Source: Corallococcus praedator
Lineage (GTDB): Bacteria; Myxococcota; Myxococcia; Myxococcales; Myxococcaceae
Reading direction: 5' to 3'
Assembly: GCF_003612125.1 (NCBI RefSeq)
Contig: NZ_RAWI01000015.1
Span: 1-57,101, forward strand
Length of the DNA: 57,101 nt
How positions within the stretch are numbered: position 1 is the stretch's first letter; every line of letters begins with the position of its first letter. The notes under the pieces are model-generated. The model ran no database searches. It worked only from the letters and a program-made list of their open reading frames with translations, and was not told the origin of the DNA. Below are positions 36,360 through 44,050 of the stretch, piece by piece. A program made the translations under genes and the position numbers.

Positions 36360-36523
36360 GTAGGTCAGGATGGACAGGTCGAAATTCCGCTACTGTTGGA
36401 ATAAAAGACAAATCTAGTAATTGTCGTTTAGCATGGAGGACACTTCTAGGTGAACTGTCGGTGGAATCCTTGAGTTCCAAAAGGATTCGGGGCTGGGCGC
36501 TGCGGACCCACGGGTGGTTGCGG
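36360..36523. promoter_or_regulatory. Divergent AT-rich promoter region of the lipopeptide cluster
   Basis: This 164-bp gap separates the first minus-strand synthase gene from the plus-strand amidinotransferase-like gene. About 36381-36435 is far more AT-rich than its surroundings. It contains an imperfectly spaced dyad, GACAA (36407-36411) and TTGTC (36421-36425). Promoters for both directions are expected here, but no single -35/-10 pair is convincing. The dyad is a candidate operator. Confidence 0.5.
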
Positions 36524-37483
36524 ATGACGTTGACTGGAATCGAGTGCTGGTCGGAGTCGGCACAGCTGGAGTGCGTCGCGGTGTGCCGCCCGGCGACGCT
36601 CGAGGTCGCGACCGCGCTGGAGGCCTCCGCGGTGGGGTTCCTCGGCGCTGTCTCCCGTCAGGAGGCGGAGGACGCCTCCGGCCGGCTGTGCGAGGCGCTG
36701 ACCCGCTTCGGGTGCCGGCTCTTCGACCTGGGGGACTTCCTTCCGGAGTCCGCGCGCGCGGTGAGCGACGCCTCGGTGAACCGGGTGTTCGTGCGGGACA
36801 CGGCCGCGGTCGTGGGCCGTCAGTTGGTGACGGGCACCGCGGCCTTCGCCGCGCGCATCGCCGAGTTCGACGCGACGCATGCGGCGCTGGCGGAGCTGAT
36901 CCACGGCGGTCCACGCGAAGCGGCTTCGGCGGAGCGAGCCGGGGCCGGCCTGGAGTTCGGGGACGTCTTCCTGCTCGACGAGGCGCGGATCCTCGTCAAC
37001 CTGGGGCTGCGCAGCGACGCGCGCGCCCTCCAGGGGTTCGTGGACACGGCCTGGAGCGCGGGCTTCCAGGAGGTGGGGGCCGTCAGCATCCCCGAGCACC
37101 TGGGCATCATCCACCTGGACCTGGCCTTCAACGTGCTCGGGCCCCGGGCGGTGGTGGCCCGCTCGTTCCTGAAGCACCTGCCCGTGCGCGTGCTCACGCC
37201 AGCGCAGGCACCGCAGTGGGAGTCCTTCGAGGGCTTCTTCGCGCGGCGGGGACGCAAGGTCCTCCCGCTGCCCGCCTCCGAACCCCCGTGCTTCATCTCC
37301 AACTACATCTTCCTGGGCCCCCAGCTGCTGCTGGCCTCGCAGAGCGCCGCGCCGCGACTCAAGCCGCTGGTGAAGGAGCTGGGCATCGAGGTGGAGGGCG
37401 TGGACATCGCGGCGCTTGAACGGGGCAACGGCAGCGTCCGGTGCCTCACGCTGCCTCTCAAGCGCCGCGCGACCGCCTCCTGA
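36524..37483 (+). CDS. Arginine deiminase/amidinotransferase-superfamily enzyme
   Basis: About 319 aa from the ATG at 36524. The frame is open further upstream, and GTG 36461 or TTG 36470 are alternative starts. Family motifs in order: FVRD, EFGD (EGGD in most relatives), IIHLDLAFN with the catalytic His, and NGSVRCLTLPLKR with the nucleophilic Cys. The pattern is nearest the DDAH/YkgA-like branch of guanidino-modifying enzymes. The usual RTN substrate motif after GL is replaced (GLRSDARA), so specificity may differ. It is divergent from the NRPS operon, which has two ornithine modules. An amidinotransferase would release ornithine from arginine; a deiminase would give citrulline; a tailoring role on Orn side chains is also possible. 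The superfamily call is solid; the reaction is inferred. Confidence 0.78.
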   Translation: MTLTGIECWSESAQLECVAVCRPATLEVATALEASAVGFLGAVSRQEAEDASGRLCEALTRFGCRLFDLGDFLPESARAVSDASVNRVFVRDTAAVVGRQLVTGTAAFAARIAEFDATHAALAELIHGGPREAASAERAGAGLEFGDVFLLDEARILVNLGLRSDARALQGFVDTAWSAGFQEVGAVSIPEHLGIIHLDLAFNVLGPRAVVARSFLKHLPVRVLTPAQAPQWESFEGFFARRGRKVLPLPASEPPCFISNYIFLGPQLLLASQSAAPRLKPLVKELGIEVEGVDIAALERGNGSVRCLTLPLKRRATAS

Positions 37484-37504
37484 GCGGGCCGCCTGGAGCG
37501 GACC

Positions 37505-38098
37505 TCAGAGGTAGTCCACCCAGCCCAGCCGCCCGCGGCTCGCGAGCACGCGTTCGATCATCAGCTCGTGCAGCGCGAGGAGCGGCTTCGCCACGTCCTC
37601 GCCCTCCAGCCGCGCGAGCGCGCCGGCCATGGCCTCCAGCGTGGACATCCCATCCGGGTGCGGCGGACGGCGCAGGCGGCGGGAGTCCGGAGACGGCGGG
37701 GGCAGCCGCATCCCCGGCAGGCGCCGCAGGCCGGGGACGCGCTGCACCATGCGCCGGGCCTGCGCCCAGCTTCCGTCGATGATCACGAGCCGCCGGGGCA
37801 AGGGCCCTTCGGCCTCCGGCGCGTCGGGGAACAGCAGCCACGTGTCCGAGCCGTCCCCCAGCACCGACGCATCGAAGGGCTGACCGGGCGCGCCATAGGA
37901 CACGATGCTGCAGCGGGGCAGGGCCAGCGCCGCGATGCGCGCGGTGTTGGTGCTCTTCTCCGCCTCCTTGTTGTGGCGGATGACGAGCAGCTCCGTGCGC
38001 GTGGGCACGACGGGGACCTGCGCGCACAGACACCACGCCGCGGGCAGGTAGCACCGCGCACAGCGACCCGCGAGGTCCTCCGGGGTCCGGGACCTCAT
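37505..38098 (-). CDS. DTW-domain protein, probable tRNA-uridine aminocarboxypropyltransferase
   Basis: 197 aa. The N-terminal cysteines CxxC...CxC (C13, C16, C23, C25) and the core motif IDGSWAQARRM match the DTW family (usually DGTW). Members transfer the 3-amino-3-carboxypropyl group of S-adenosylmethionine to a uridine in tRNA (acp3U; TapT/YfiP and DTWD proteins). Length and motif spacing fit a complete protein. The ATG overlaps the stop of the upstream hypothetical gene by 4 bp (38095-38098), so the two form a small operon that converges on the amidinotransferase-like gene. Confidence 0.85.
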   Translation of the reverse strand: MRSRTPEDLAGRCARCYLPAAWCLCAQVPVVPTRTELLVIRHNKEAEKSTNTARIAALALPRCSIVSYGAPGQPFDASVLGDGSDTWLLFPDAPEAEGPLPRRLVIIDGSWAQARRMVQRVPGLRRLPGMRLPPPSPDSRRLRRPPHPDGMSTLEAMAGALARLEGEDVAKPLLALHELMIERVLASRGRLGWVDYL

Positions 38099-38688
38099 TT
38101 CGCCGTGCGGTAGCGCTCCATCAGTGTCCGCGCCTCCCGCAGCTTCTCCTCGACGAAGCGGTCATCCGCGTCCGGTTCGTACTCCGCGTCCGGCGGATCC
38201 AACTGGAACAGGGCGGACAGGCTCGCGGGGGCGACCTCCAGCCACTCGGAGGTGCGGTTGAGCGCGGCCTGCCGGCGTCCGGCGAAGGTCTCCGGCCCGT
38301 CCTCCGGGCCACAGCGACAGATGCGCGCCGAGTCCCCCGACACGTCCACGTAGAGGCCCAGCACCTCCGCGTCCACCTCCGCCGCCAGCGCGCAGGTGGC
38401 CTCGCTGACGTAGGCGGCCATGGCCTGCGCCGCCGAGCGCTCCGTGAGCGAGCGCACCAGGTACACCTGCCACCCGGCCTCCGTGAGCGCGCCGGCCTCG
38501 GTGAGAGGGGCCAGCTCCGCGGGGGGGGCCTGGATGCGCGACAACAGCCGACGCACCGGGACCTCCAGCCGCTCGAGCCGGGCGTTCGACGCGGGGCAGA
38601 AGAAGACCACGCGGTACTCTCGGCTGTCGGCGGCGGTTTCCATGGGCATACGGCTGTGCCCAAGAGGACCAAAGGACTCCCCACGCAC
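38095..38688 (-). CDS. Hypothetical protein, cotranscribed with the DTW gene
   Basis: Up to 197 aa; not recognised. It is soluble and acidic, with no signal peptide or membrane helix. A patterned alpha/beta N-terminal half (YRVVFFCPASNARLERLEV) is followed by an Ala/Glu-rich middle and a charged C-terminal helix (DDRFVEEKLREARTLMERY). The start is unsure: ATGs at 38688, 38649 and 38643 are all possible, and none has a strong ribosome binding site. Coupling by the ATGA overlap to the DTW gene suggests a related task, but nothing in the sequence shows it. Confidence 0.65.
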   Translation of the reverse strand: MRGESFGPLGHSRMPMETAADSREYRVVFFCPASNARLERLEVPVRRLLSRIQAPPAELAPLTEAGALTEAGWQVYLVRSLTERSAAQAMAAYVSEATCALAAEVDAEVLGLYVDVSGDSARICRCGPEDGPETFAGRRQAALNRTSEWLEVAPASLSALFQLDPPDAEYEPDADDRFVEEKLREARTLMERYRTAK

Positions 38689-39175
38689 GCAAGGGGGAGT
38701 TTGGGCCCGGGGCGCTTCTCTTCCTCCCCGCCGCCCTTGAAGGCCCGGCGCCCGGGCCCGCGGGCGTCCGCCCCGATGCGGCGAAACAGGAATTCCAGGG
38801 GGACCGTTCCAGCCGACCTGACAGGCCGTGCCACGGCGCGTGACGCACCAGGAGGGTCGCTCCGTGACGTGTCACGGCATCCCATCCGCGGCGGCGAAAT
38901 TCGGCCGGAACCCGCGAGGGGCTGGTGCATGCTGGAGCCCGTTCCCGCTTCGGGCGGGGCGTGGAATACCCGGAGGCATGGCGCACCCATGGAGAGGAAT
39001 TGATCCGGGAACTCATGGATGTCTGTCTATTTCATGCAAGGAATTGGCGTCTGGTTGAAGTGTTCCAGCCGCACTGCCACCTGCGTTGCCAGAAGAAGCG
39101 TCCTGGCGCTTGTCGCATCCGTGAGAAAAAAAGAATCCGACCCTCGGCGTTCTCTGAGGGAAGGGAGGCGGTCGC
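38689..39175. promoter_or_regulatory. 487-bp divergent intergenic region with two CCGTG/CACGG dyads
   Basis: There is no credible gene. It lies between the minus-strand hypothetical gene and the plus-strand sigma factor. It holds two dyads with the same half-site: GCCGTG-C-CACGGC (38825-38837) and CCGTGAC-GT-GTCACGG (38862-38877). The last 150 bp before the sigma gene are less GC-rich and include an A-run (39125-39131) and a strong ribosome binding site (AAGGGAGG, 39159-39166). Confidence 0.5.
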
Positions 39176-39757
39176 ATGGTGCCAGGGAGGGAGGAGCCCC
39201 CTGTCCGGGAGGGCTCTGGAGGGGAATTCGCCGCTTTCGCGATCCGCCATCAGCCGGTGCTGGTCGCCATCGCGCGCAACGTCTGTGGGCGCAATGCCAG
39301 TGATTGTGACGACCTGGTGCAGGACGTGCTGTTGCGGGCGCTCCTGCAATGGGAGCGTCTCAAGCGCTGGCCGGAGCCGGCGCGGCGGGCGTGGCTGGTG
39401 CGCGTGCTGCACAACCGGTTCCTGGATCAGTGCCGGCGGCAGGGCGCTGAGACGGACCGGAGGGTGGATCTGCACAACGTCCACATGCTCTTCGAGGATC
39501 CGGAGGACGCGCCGGAGCCCGAACAGTGGGAGTGCGTCACGGAGGATGAGTTGCGCCAGGCGGTCGCCCGGCTCAATGAGAAGCTGCGTCAGGCGTTCGA
39601 ACTGCATGCGCGCGGCCTGCGCCATGCGGAGATCGCCCGTCGGATGAACACCCCCAGCGCGGGAACGGTGGGCACGTGGCTCTTCCACGCCCGCCGCCGC
39701 CTCAAGGCCATGCTCCACGACACGGCGGAACGCCGCCGCCAGGAGAGGGAACGATGA
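39176..39757 (+). CDS. ECF-type RNA polymerase sigma factor
   Basis: 193 aa. Region 2 covers about residues 20-85 (RNASDCDDLVQDVLLRALL, then RRAWLVRVLHNRFLDQCRR), and region 4 about residues 122-180, with a helix-turn-helix (LRHAEIARRMNTPSAGTVGTW). Regions 1 and 3 are absent, as in extracytoplasmic-function sigma factors. The ribosome binding site AAGGGAGG is 9 nt upstream. Its stop overlaps the ATG of the next gene, a zinc-finger protein that is the likely anti-sigma factor. It probably directs transcription of its own locus and of the two following genes. The inducing signal is unknown. Confidence 0.88.
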   Translation: MVPGREEPPVREGSGGEFAAFAIRHQPVLVAIARNVCGRNASDCDDLVQDVLLRALLQWERLKRWPEPARRAWLVRVLHNRFLDQCRRQGAETDRRVDLHNVHMLFEDPEDAPEPEQWECVTEDELRQAVARLNEKLRQAFELHARGLRHAEIARRMNTPSAGTVGTWLFHARRRLKAMLHDTAERRRQERER

Positions 39758-40230
39758 GCACCGCGTGTGAGGACCTGCGGCCCCTTTTGGATGGGGAGCT
39801 GGCCCCGGAGGACCAACGCCGCGTTCGCGGTCACCTGGCGGGTTGCGAGGCGTGCGCCGCGCGCTTCCATGACCTGCTGCAACTGGAGGTGCTGGCGAGG
39901 CTGGCGCTGGAGGACGCCGCGGAGAGCGAGCGCTGGGTGTCCGCCCGGCGGGTGCGCGAGGACGTGCCGGGCTCCTGGGACGAGGACGTGCCGGCGAACT
40001 GGCCCGGTGACGCCCTCGCGGCCGACGCGCCCCCACCGCCCGAGCACCTGGAAGGACGCGCCTGGCACCAGGGCGCGCGCCGCTTCCGTCGCCGCTGCCC
40101 GGGCTGCGCCTCCTGCTGCCCGTGGTTCGCGGAAGGCGAGAAGGTGGAGGCCCTGAGCGCTCCCCGGTGGCCCTGCCCGCGCGCCAGCCGCGCCGGTGGG
40201 ACGCTGCTGCGCCCCCGTCCGCGCCGCTGA
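39754..40230 (+). CDS. Putative zinc-finger anti-sigma factor (soluble)
   Basis: 158 aa, starting at the ATG that overlaps the sigma stop (39754-39757). The N-terminal zf-HC2/ZAS pattern has C5, H27, C31 and C34 (HLAGCEAC). After an acidic, Pro-rich middle comes a second cysteine cluster (CPGCASCC, about residues 113-120). It has no membrane helix, so it would act in the cytoplasm. Such proteins bind and inhibit the cognate ECF sigma factor; zinc-bound thiols can make this redox-sensitive. The coupling to the sigma gene supports the role. Confidence 0.75.
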   Translation: MSTACEDLRPLLDGELAPEDQRRVRGHLAGCEACAARFHDLLQLEVLARLALEDAAESERWVSARRVREDVPGSWDEDVPANWPGDALAADAPPPPEHLEGRAWHQGARRFRRRCPGCASCCPWFAEGEKVEALSAPRWPCPRASRAGGTLLRPRPRR

Positions 40231-40321
40231 CCCGTTTCCCCCCGCACCGCCTGCGCTTCCCGGGCACCTCACGGGCAGAGCAGGCGGGCGGGCACAGCGC
40301 ATTTTTCTTGTGCGAACGGCA

Positions 40322-40346
40322 CCAAGGATTCCCCCCGCTCGCGTTT
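40322..40346 (+). promoter_or_regulatory. Promoter-like block CCAAGGATT-N11-CGTTT
   Basis: It lies 46 bp upstream of the ATG at 40393. The same block with the same spacing (CCAAGGATT-N11-CGTCT) occurs at 41254-41278 upstream of the small gene at 41344. Shared wording and spacing in two gaps of one sigma locus suggest a promoter read by this ECF factor. This is an inference; the spacing is shorter than in textbook ECF promoters. Confidence 0.45.
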
Positions 40347-40392
40347 CGAGAGTGACGGGAGGCGGCAACCCGACCACGGGCTGCGACGCGCG

Positions 40393-41241
40393 ATGGACCT
40401 CTGGTGCAAGAAGCTCTACCGGTTCCTGGATGGCGAGCTCGAGTCGGGTGACGAGGAGCGCTTCCGGCTCCATCTGGCCCTCTGCCGCGCCTGCGCCAGC
40501 GGTCTGCATGATGCGATGCAACTGGAGATGCTCAGCGTCCAGGCCCTCTGTGGCGCGGTGGCCCACAACGACGCCCCCGCGCCTCCGGAGGAGTCCCGGT
40601 CCACGGTCCGCTTCGCCAGTCTCCGGGGCTGGAAGGGTCAGGTGCTGGGGGCGTTCGTGGCCATGGGCCTGGGTGCGCTCTGTGCGTTCCTGTCCACGGC
40701 GGGCCTGTCGTGGGGGGATACGTGGCATGCCGACGCGTCCGCGCGGGGGATGGAGGCGCGCATCGCCTATCCGGCCGCGGACCGCTACCTGCCCTATGTC
40801 CCCGCCAGGACGGGCACCCCGGAGAAGGCGGCCCTGCTGACGGAGCCCCCCGTGTCCCTGCGGACACTGGCGGAGATGGAGGATCAGGGCGACCTGCACG
40901 GCATCGCGGCGGCCTACCTCGTGCGTGGCGAGCTGCGTCAGGCCGCGGACTTCCTGTCGCGCAGCGCGCCCTCGGTGGACCGGGACTGCGACTGGGCGGT
41001 GCTGGCGATGGCGGCGGGCAACCTGGAGGGCGCGCTGCACATCCTGGAGGGCGTGCTGCGTGAGGTTCCGGACCATCCCCAGGCCCAGTGGAACCGGGCG
41101 TTGGTGCTCCGGGCGCTGGGCCACCCGCTCCAGGCGGCGGAGGCCTTCGAAGCCGTGGCGCGTCAGGGGGAGCCGGGGTGGAGCGAAGAGGCCGGAATCC
41201 GGGCCCGCGCCCTGCGGGCCGGCGCGCACCCTCCGAATTGA
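40393..41241 (+). CDS. Membrane zinc-finger (anti-sigma-like) protein with TPR-like C-terminus
   Basis: 282 aa. The N-terminus repeats the pattern of the preceding protein exactly: C5, H27, C31 and C34 (HLALCRAC), so the two are paralogous in their first 40 residues. One membrane helix follows at about residues 84-106 (GAFVAMGLGALCAFLSTAG). The C-terminal part (about 150-275) is alpha-helical with TPR-like pairs (DWAVLAMAAGNLEGALHILEGVL, then QWNRALVLRALGHPLQAAEAFEAVA), outside the cytoplasm if the N-terminus is inside. It may be a second, membrane-bound regulator of the same sigma factor, or a sensor. No strong ribosome binding site is seen. Confidence 0.72.
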   Translation: MDLWCKKLYRFLDGELESGDEERFRLHLALCRACASGLHDAMQLEMLSVQALCGAVAHNDAPAPPEESRSTVRFASLRGWKGQVLGAFVAMGLGALCAFLSTAGLSWGDTWHADASARGMEARIAYPAADRYLPYVPARTGTPEKAALLTEPPVSLRTLAEMEDQGDLHGIAAAYLVRGELRQAADFLSRSAPSVDRDCDWAVLAMAAGNLEGALHILEGVLREVPDHPQAQWNRALVLRALGHPLQAAEAFEAVARQGEPGWSEEAGIRARALRAGAHPPN

Positions 41242-41253
41242 ATGGGGAGCAAC

Positions 41254-41278
41254 CCAAGGATTTTGCCGATCGGCGTCT
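41254..41278 (+). promoter_or_regulatory. Promoter-like block CCAAGGATT-N11-CGTCT
   Basis: This is the second copy of the block described at 40322-40346, 65 bp upstream of the small gene at 41344. Both copies lie in short gaps of the sigma locus. Confidence 0.45.
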
Positions 41279-41343
41279 AATTATCGAGGCACGGTGAGCG
41301 GCGGCGACGGTGGAAATGCAACACCGCACCCAGGGGGGACGCG

Positions 41344-41535
41344 ATGTATCGCATCGAAGCGTGGAGCCAGGGGGACGGCGCGATGTGGGCGCTCGGTACC
41401 AACGGGGGCGCGGAAGTGCGGACGGAGGGCGAGGCCCGGGGATTCCAGGGGCCTGGGGCCAACGCCGAGGGGGATGAGAACGTGTCGACCTTCGATTTCG
41501 AGGAAAGCGACCTGGAGCTGGTCGCCAGCTACTGA
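41344..41535 (+). CDS. Small acidic protein, unknown
   Basis: 63 aa; not recognised. The ribosome binding site AGGGGGG is well placed and the gene has its own promoter-like block, so it is likely real. The sequence is Gly-rich in the middle and strongly acidic towards the end (STFDFEESDLELVASY). It has no signal peptide, no cysteines and no membrane segment. A regulatory peptide, a structural peptide or a modified-peptide precursor are all possible. No modifying enzyme lies nearby, so the last is weak. Confidence 0.55.
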   Translation: MYRIEAWSQGDGAMWALGTNGGAEVRTEGEARGFQGPGANAEGDENVSTFDFEESDLELVASY

Positions 41536-41606
41536 CGTCACGGCGCGCGCGGTTTGGGTGTCCGCGCTCCACGGCGGCCTTCGGGGGAGGGCCGCCCACT
41601 TCTAGA

Positions 41607-41639
41607 GGATCCGCCAGCCCGTACGATCTGGGCGGATCC
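41607..41639. terminator. Inverted repeat downstream of the small gene
   Basis: GGATCCGCC (41607-41615) pairs perfectly with GGCGGATCC (41631-41639) across a 15-nt loop. It lies 72 bp after the stop of the 63-aa gene and before the peptidase gene. It could end the sigma-locus transcript. There is no U-tract, so an operator is an alternative. Confidence 0.4.
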
Positions 41640-41821
41640 GGGTGTCCCGGACCGGGGGGGACGGGACCCGGAAGTGCGAGGGAGCGGGGAAGCCCGAGCG
41701 GGTGAGCAAGCAGGCTGCGCCCCAGGTCCTTCGCTCCCGGAGCCTTGAGGGTTCCGGGGGCGGAGGACTTCGGTTGAGCGCGCTACGCTCCAGGCCCTCA
41801 TCCCGACCCGGAGTTCCCGAC

Positions 41822-43165
41822 ATGAAGTGCCCACGTGTGGCCCTGTGGCCCTTGCTGGGGTGTTGGATGGCCTGCGCCACCGCGCCCGTCCGAGCCCCCG
41901 TTTCCGAACCGCCGGCCCTGGTCCCGACACCGTCGCGGGCGCTGGCCCTGCGCGAGTCCTGGCTGACCGAGCGCCACGGGCTGCTGCTCGACATGATGCG
42001 CCGTCACGGCGTGGGCATGTGGGTGGTCGTCAACGAGGAGTTCCACGACGATCCCCTCACGGGCTGGGTGGCCCCGCCGCTGCCCTACGCGGGCAACCGC
42101 GACGTGTTCGTCTTCGTGGACGCGGGCGACGCGGGCCTGAAGCGGATCGCGCTGACGGGCTACGCCACGGAGGTCGTGAACCGCTTCTTCGAGCGGCCCG
42201 ACGAAGCACGCAAGCCGCAGGAGGTGCTCGCGGAACTGGAGGCGAAGTACCACCCGCGCACCATCGCGCTGGGCATGGGCGGCAAGCGCGGGGTGACGCG
42301 CAGCCTGACGCATGACTCCTACCAGTGGCTGGCGGAGGCGTTGGGCCCCCAGGCGCAAGCGCGCTTCGTGAGCGCGGCGCCGCTCATCGAGGAGTACCTG
42401 GACACGCGGCTGCCCGGGGAGTTCGCGCCGTACCGCGACCTGGTGGTGCTGACGGAGTCGCTGGTGAAGCGGGCGCTCTCCAACGAGGTGGTGGTGCCCG
42501 GCAAGACGACGGTGGGCGAGGTGCGCCGCTGGCTGTACGACGCGCTGTGGCAGGCGCGCGTCACCACGTGGTTCGAGCCGGACCTGCGCGTGCAGCGGCA
42601 GGGGATGAAGGACGGCTTCTCCCGCGGGTTCCTGGCGGTGGCGGACGAGGCGGTGGTCATCCAGCGCGGGGACCTGGTGCACGTGGACTTCGGCGTCACG
42701 GCGCTGGGGCTGAACACGGACTGGCAGAAGATGGCCTACGTGCTGCGGGACGGAGAGCGGGACGTGCCGGAGGGGCTCAAGCGCGCGCTGGCGAACACGC
42801 ACGCGCTCCAGGACGCGTTGATGCTGCGCGCGTCGCGGCCGGGGCGCTCGTCCGCGGACGTCTACGACGCGACGATGGCGGAGATGAAGCAGAAGGGCAT
42901 CGAGGCCAAGGTGTACAGCCACCCGCTGGGAGCGCAGGGCCATGCGTTGGGCGCCTCCATCGACTTCCGCGCGGCCTCGCGCCAGGACGCGCCCCGGGTG
43001 TTGCGCAAGGGGTCATACCTGGCGGTGGAGCTCAACACCGTCACCGCCGTGCCAGAGTGGGGTGGGCAACAGGTGGCGGTGATGCAGGAAGATCCGGCGT
43101 ACCTGACGGACGAAGGATGGAAGTTCTTCGTACCCCGGCAGGACGCCTTCTATCTCATCCATTGA
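41822..43165 (+). CDS. M24-family metallopeptidase (Xaa-Pro aminopeptidase-like), lipoprotein
   Basis: 447 aa from the ATG at 41822, chosen because it begins a lipoprotein signal (hydrophobic stretch, then lipobox WMAC) and has GGAG 8 nt upstream; the frame is open further upstream. The C-terminal half is a creatinase/aminopeptidase P fold with metal-ligand candidates D in VDFGV, D in NTDWQ, the His in [10 protein letters not shown] in AVELNT and E in VMQED. M24 enzymes remove N-terminal residues or cleave Xaa-Pro bonds using a dinuclear metal centre. Lipidation suggests action at the cell envelope. It is followed closely by two more exported proteins. Confidence 0.85.
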   Translation: MKCPRVALWPLLGCWMACATAPVRAPVSEPPALVPTPSRALALRESWLTERHGLLLDMMRRHGVGMWVVVNEEFHDDPLTGWVAPPLPYAGNRDVFVFVDAGDAGLKRIALTGYATEVVNRFFERPDEARKPQEVLAELEAKYHPRTIALGMGGKRGVTRSLTHDSYQWLAEALGPQAQARFVSAAPLIEEYLDTRLPGEFAPYRDLVVLTESLVKRALSNEVVVPGKTTVGEVRRWLYDALWQARVTTWFEPDLRVQRQGMKDGFSRGFLAVADEAVVIQRGDLVHVDFGVTALGLNTDWQKMAYVLRDGERDVPEGLKRALANTHALQDALMLRASRPGRSSADVYDATMAEMKQKGIEAKVYSHPLGAQGHALGASIDFRAASRQDAPRVLRKGSYLAVELNTVTAVPEWGGQQVAVMQEDPAYLTDEGWKFFVPRQDAFYLIH

Positions 43166-43187
43166 CGACACGAAGGGAGCGGACGTG

Positions 43188-44042
43188 ATGCGCGCAGGCA
43201 GGCCATGGACGACATTCGGACGGAAGGGCCGGACGCGCTTCGCGCTGGCGCTCCTGAGCGGCGCGGTGGGGTGTGCTTCTCCCGTGGGAGACGACGCACC
43301 GCCTGAGACTTCCGCGCGACAGGAGCGCCCCCTGGTGGCGGAAGAAACGCTCCGGCCGCCGCACGCGGTGGACAGCCTGTTGAGCCTGCTCGACCAGACG
43401 GCCGCGGTGGTGGAGGGGGACGTCATGGACCTGCGCTCCGAGTACTCCCCACGCACGGGCCCGTGGACGGTGGTGACGCTGGGGGACGTGCGGACGCATC
43501 TGGGGGAGGCGCCCGGGGAGCTCCGGCTCAAGCAGGTGGGCGGGTTGCTGCCGGACGGCCGTCAGCTCGTGGTGAGCCACGTGCCCCGCTTCGTCCGGGG
43601 CGCGCGCTACGTGGTGTTCCTGCGCAACACCGGATGGAGCCTGTCGCCGGTGCTCGACGAACAGGCCTTCCGCGTGGAGTCGGTGGGCGGGCGCGAGGTG
43701 CTGGTGGGCGCCGAGGGCGGACTCGTGTCCGGCCTGGGGTCCTCGGGCGTGCGGCAGACGGCGCCGGTGTTCGAGACGGTGGACCTGACGGGCGCGCGTC
43801 CGGCCCTGCGTGCGGGCGTGGAGGCCGCGGTTCCGGAGGCGCTGGGTCGTGAGGCGTTCGTGTCCCTGCTGCAGAACCATCTGCGCGCGCGGGGACTCCG
43901 CGTGACGGGGGCGTTCCGCGAGGAGCCGGTCGCCACCGCGTCGGCGCTGTCCGTGTCGGTGACGCCCGCGTCCGGGCAGGTTCCGGCGAAGGGCTTCACT
44001 CCCTCCCAGCCCGAGCGGGACATCCCGCCCGGTCGGCCTTGA
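43188..44042 (+). CDS. Hypothetical lipoprotein
   Basis: 284 aa; not recognised. A basic N-terminus, a hydrophobic stretch and the lipobox SGAVGC (Cys at about residue 29) predict a lipoprotein. The mature part is rich in beta-strand-like Val segments (VVEGDV, WTVVTLGDV, RYVVFLRN) and ends in a Pro-rich tail. A GTG three bases earlier in codon terms (43185) is an alternative start; AAGGGAG lies at 43172-43178. It is 22 bp after the M24 peptidase and directly before a metzincin-like protease, so it may be an accessory or substrate-binding protein for them. Role unknown. Confidence 0.7.
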   Translation: MRAGRPWTTFGRKGRTRFALALLSGAVGCASPVGDDAPPETSARQERPLVAEETLRPPHAVDSLLSLLDQTAAVVEGDVMDLRSEYSPRTGPWTVVTLGDVRTHLGEAPGELRLKQVGGLLPDGRQLVVSHVPRFVRGARYVVFLRNTGWSLSPVLDEQAFRVESVGGREVLVGAEGGLVSGLGSSGVRQTAPVFETVDLTGARPALRAGVEAAVPEALGREAFVSLLQNHLRARGLRVTGAFREEPVATASALSVSVTPASGQVPAKGFTPSQPERDIPPGRP

Positions 44043-44050
44043 GGTCCACC

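Noticed and set aside
40231-40392. A small RNA gene in the gap between the two zinc-finger genes
   Set aside because: No stable extended hairpin or terminator was seen. The promoter-like block and the downstream gene explain the gap well enough.
41344-41535. Small acidic gene as a RiPP precursor
   Set aside because: No radical-SAM, YcaO, lanthipeptide or lasso enzyme or peptide transporter lies nearby, and the core has no Cys and few Ser/Thr. Kept only as an open possibility.
41642-41821. Longer start for the M24 peptidase at 41642
   Set aside because: It would place 60 unrelated residues before a clear lipoprotein signal peptide, and the inverted repeat at 41607-41639 lies directly upstream.
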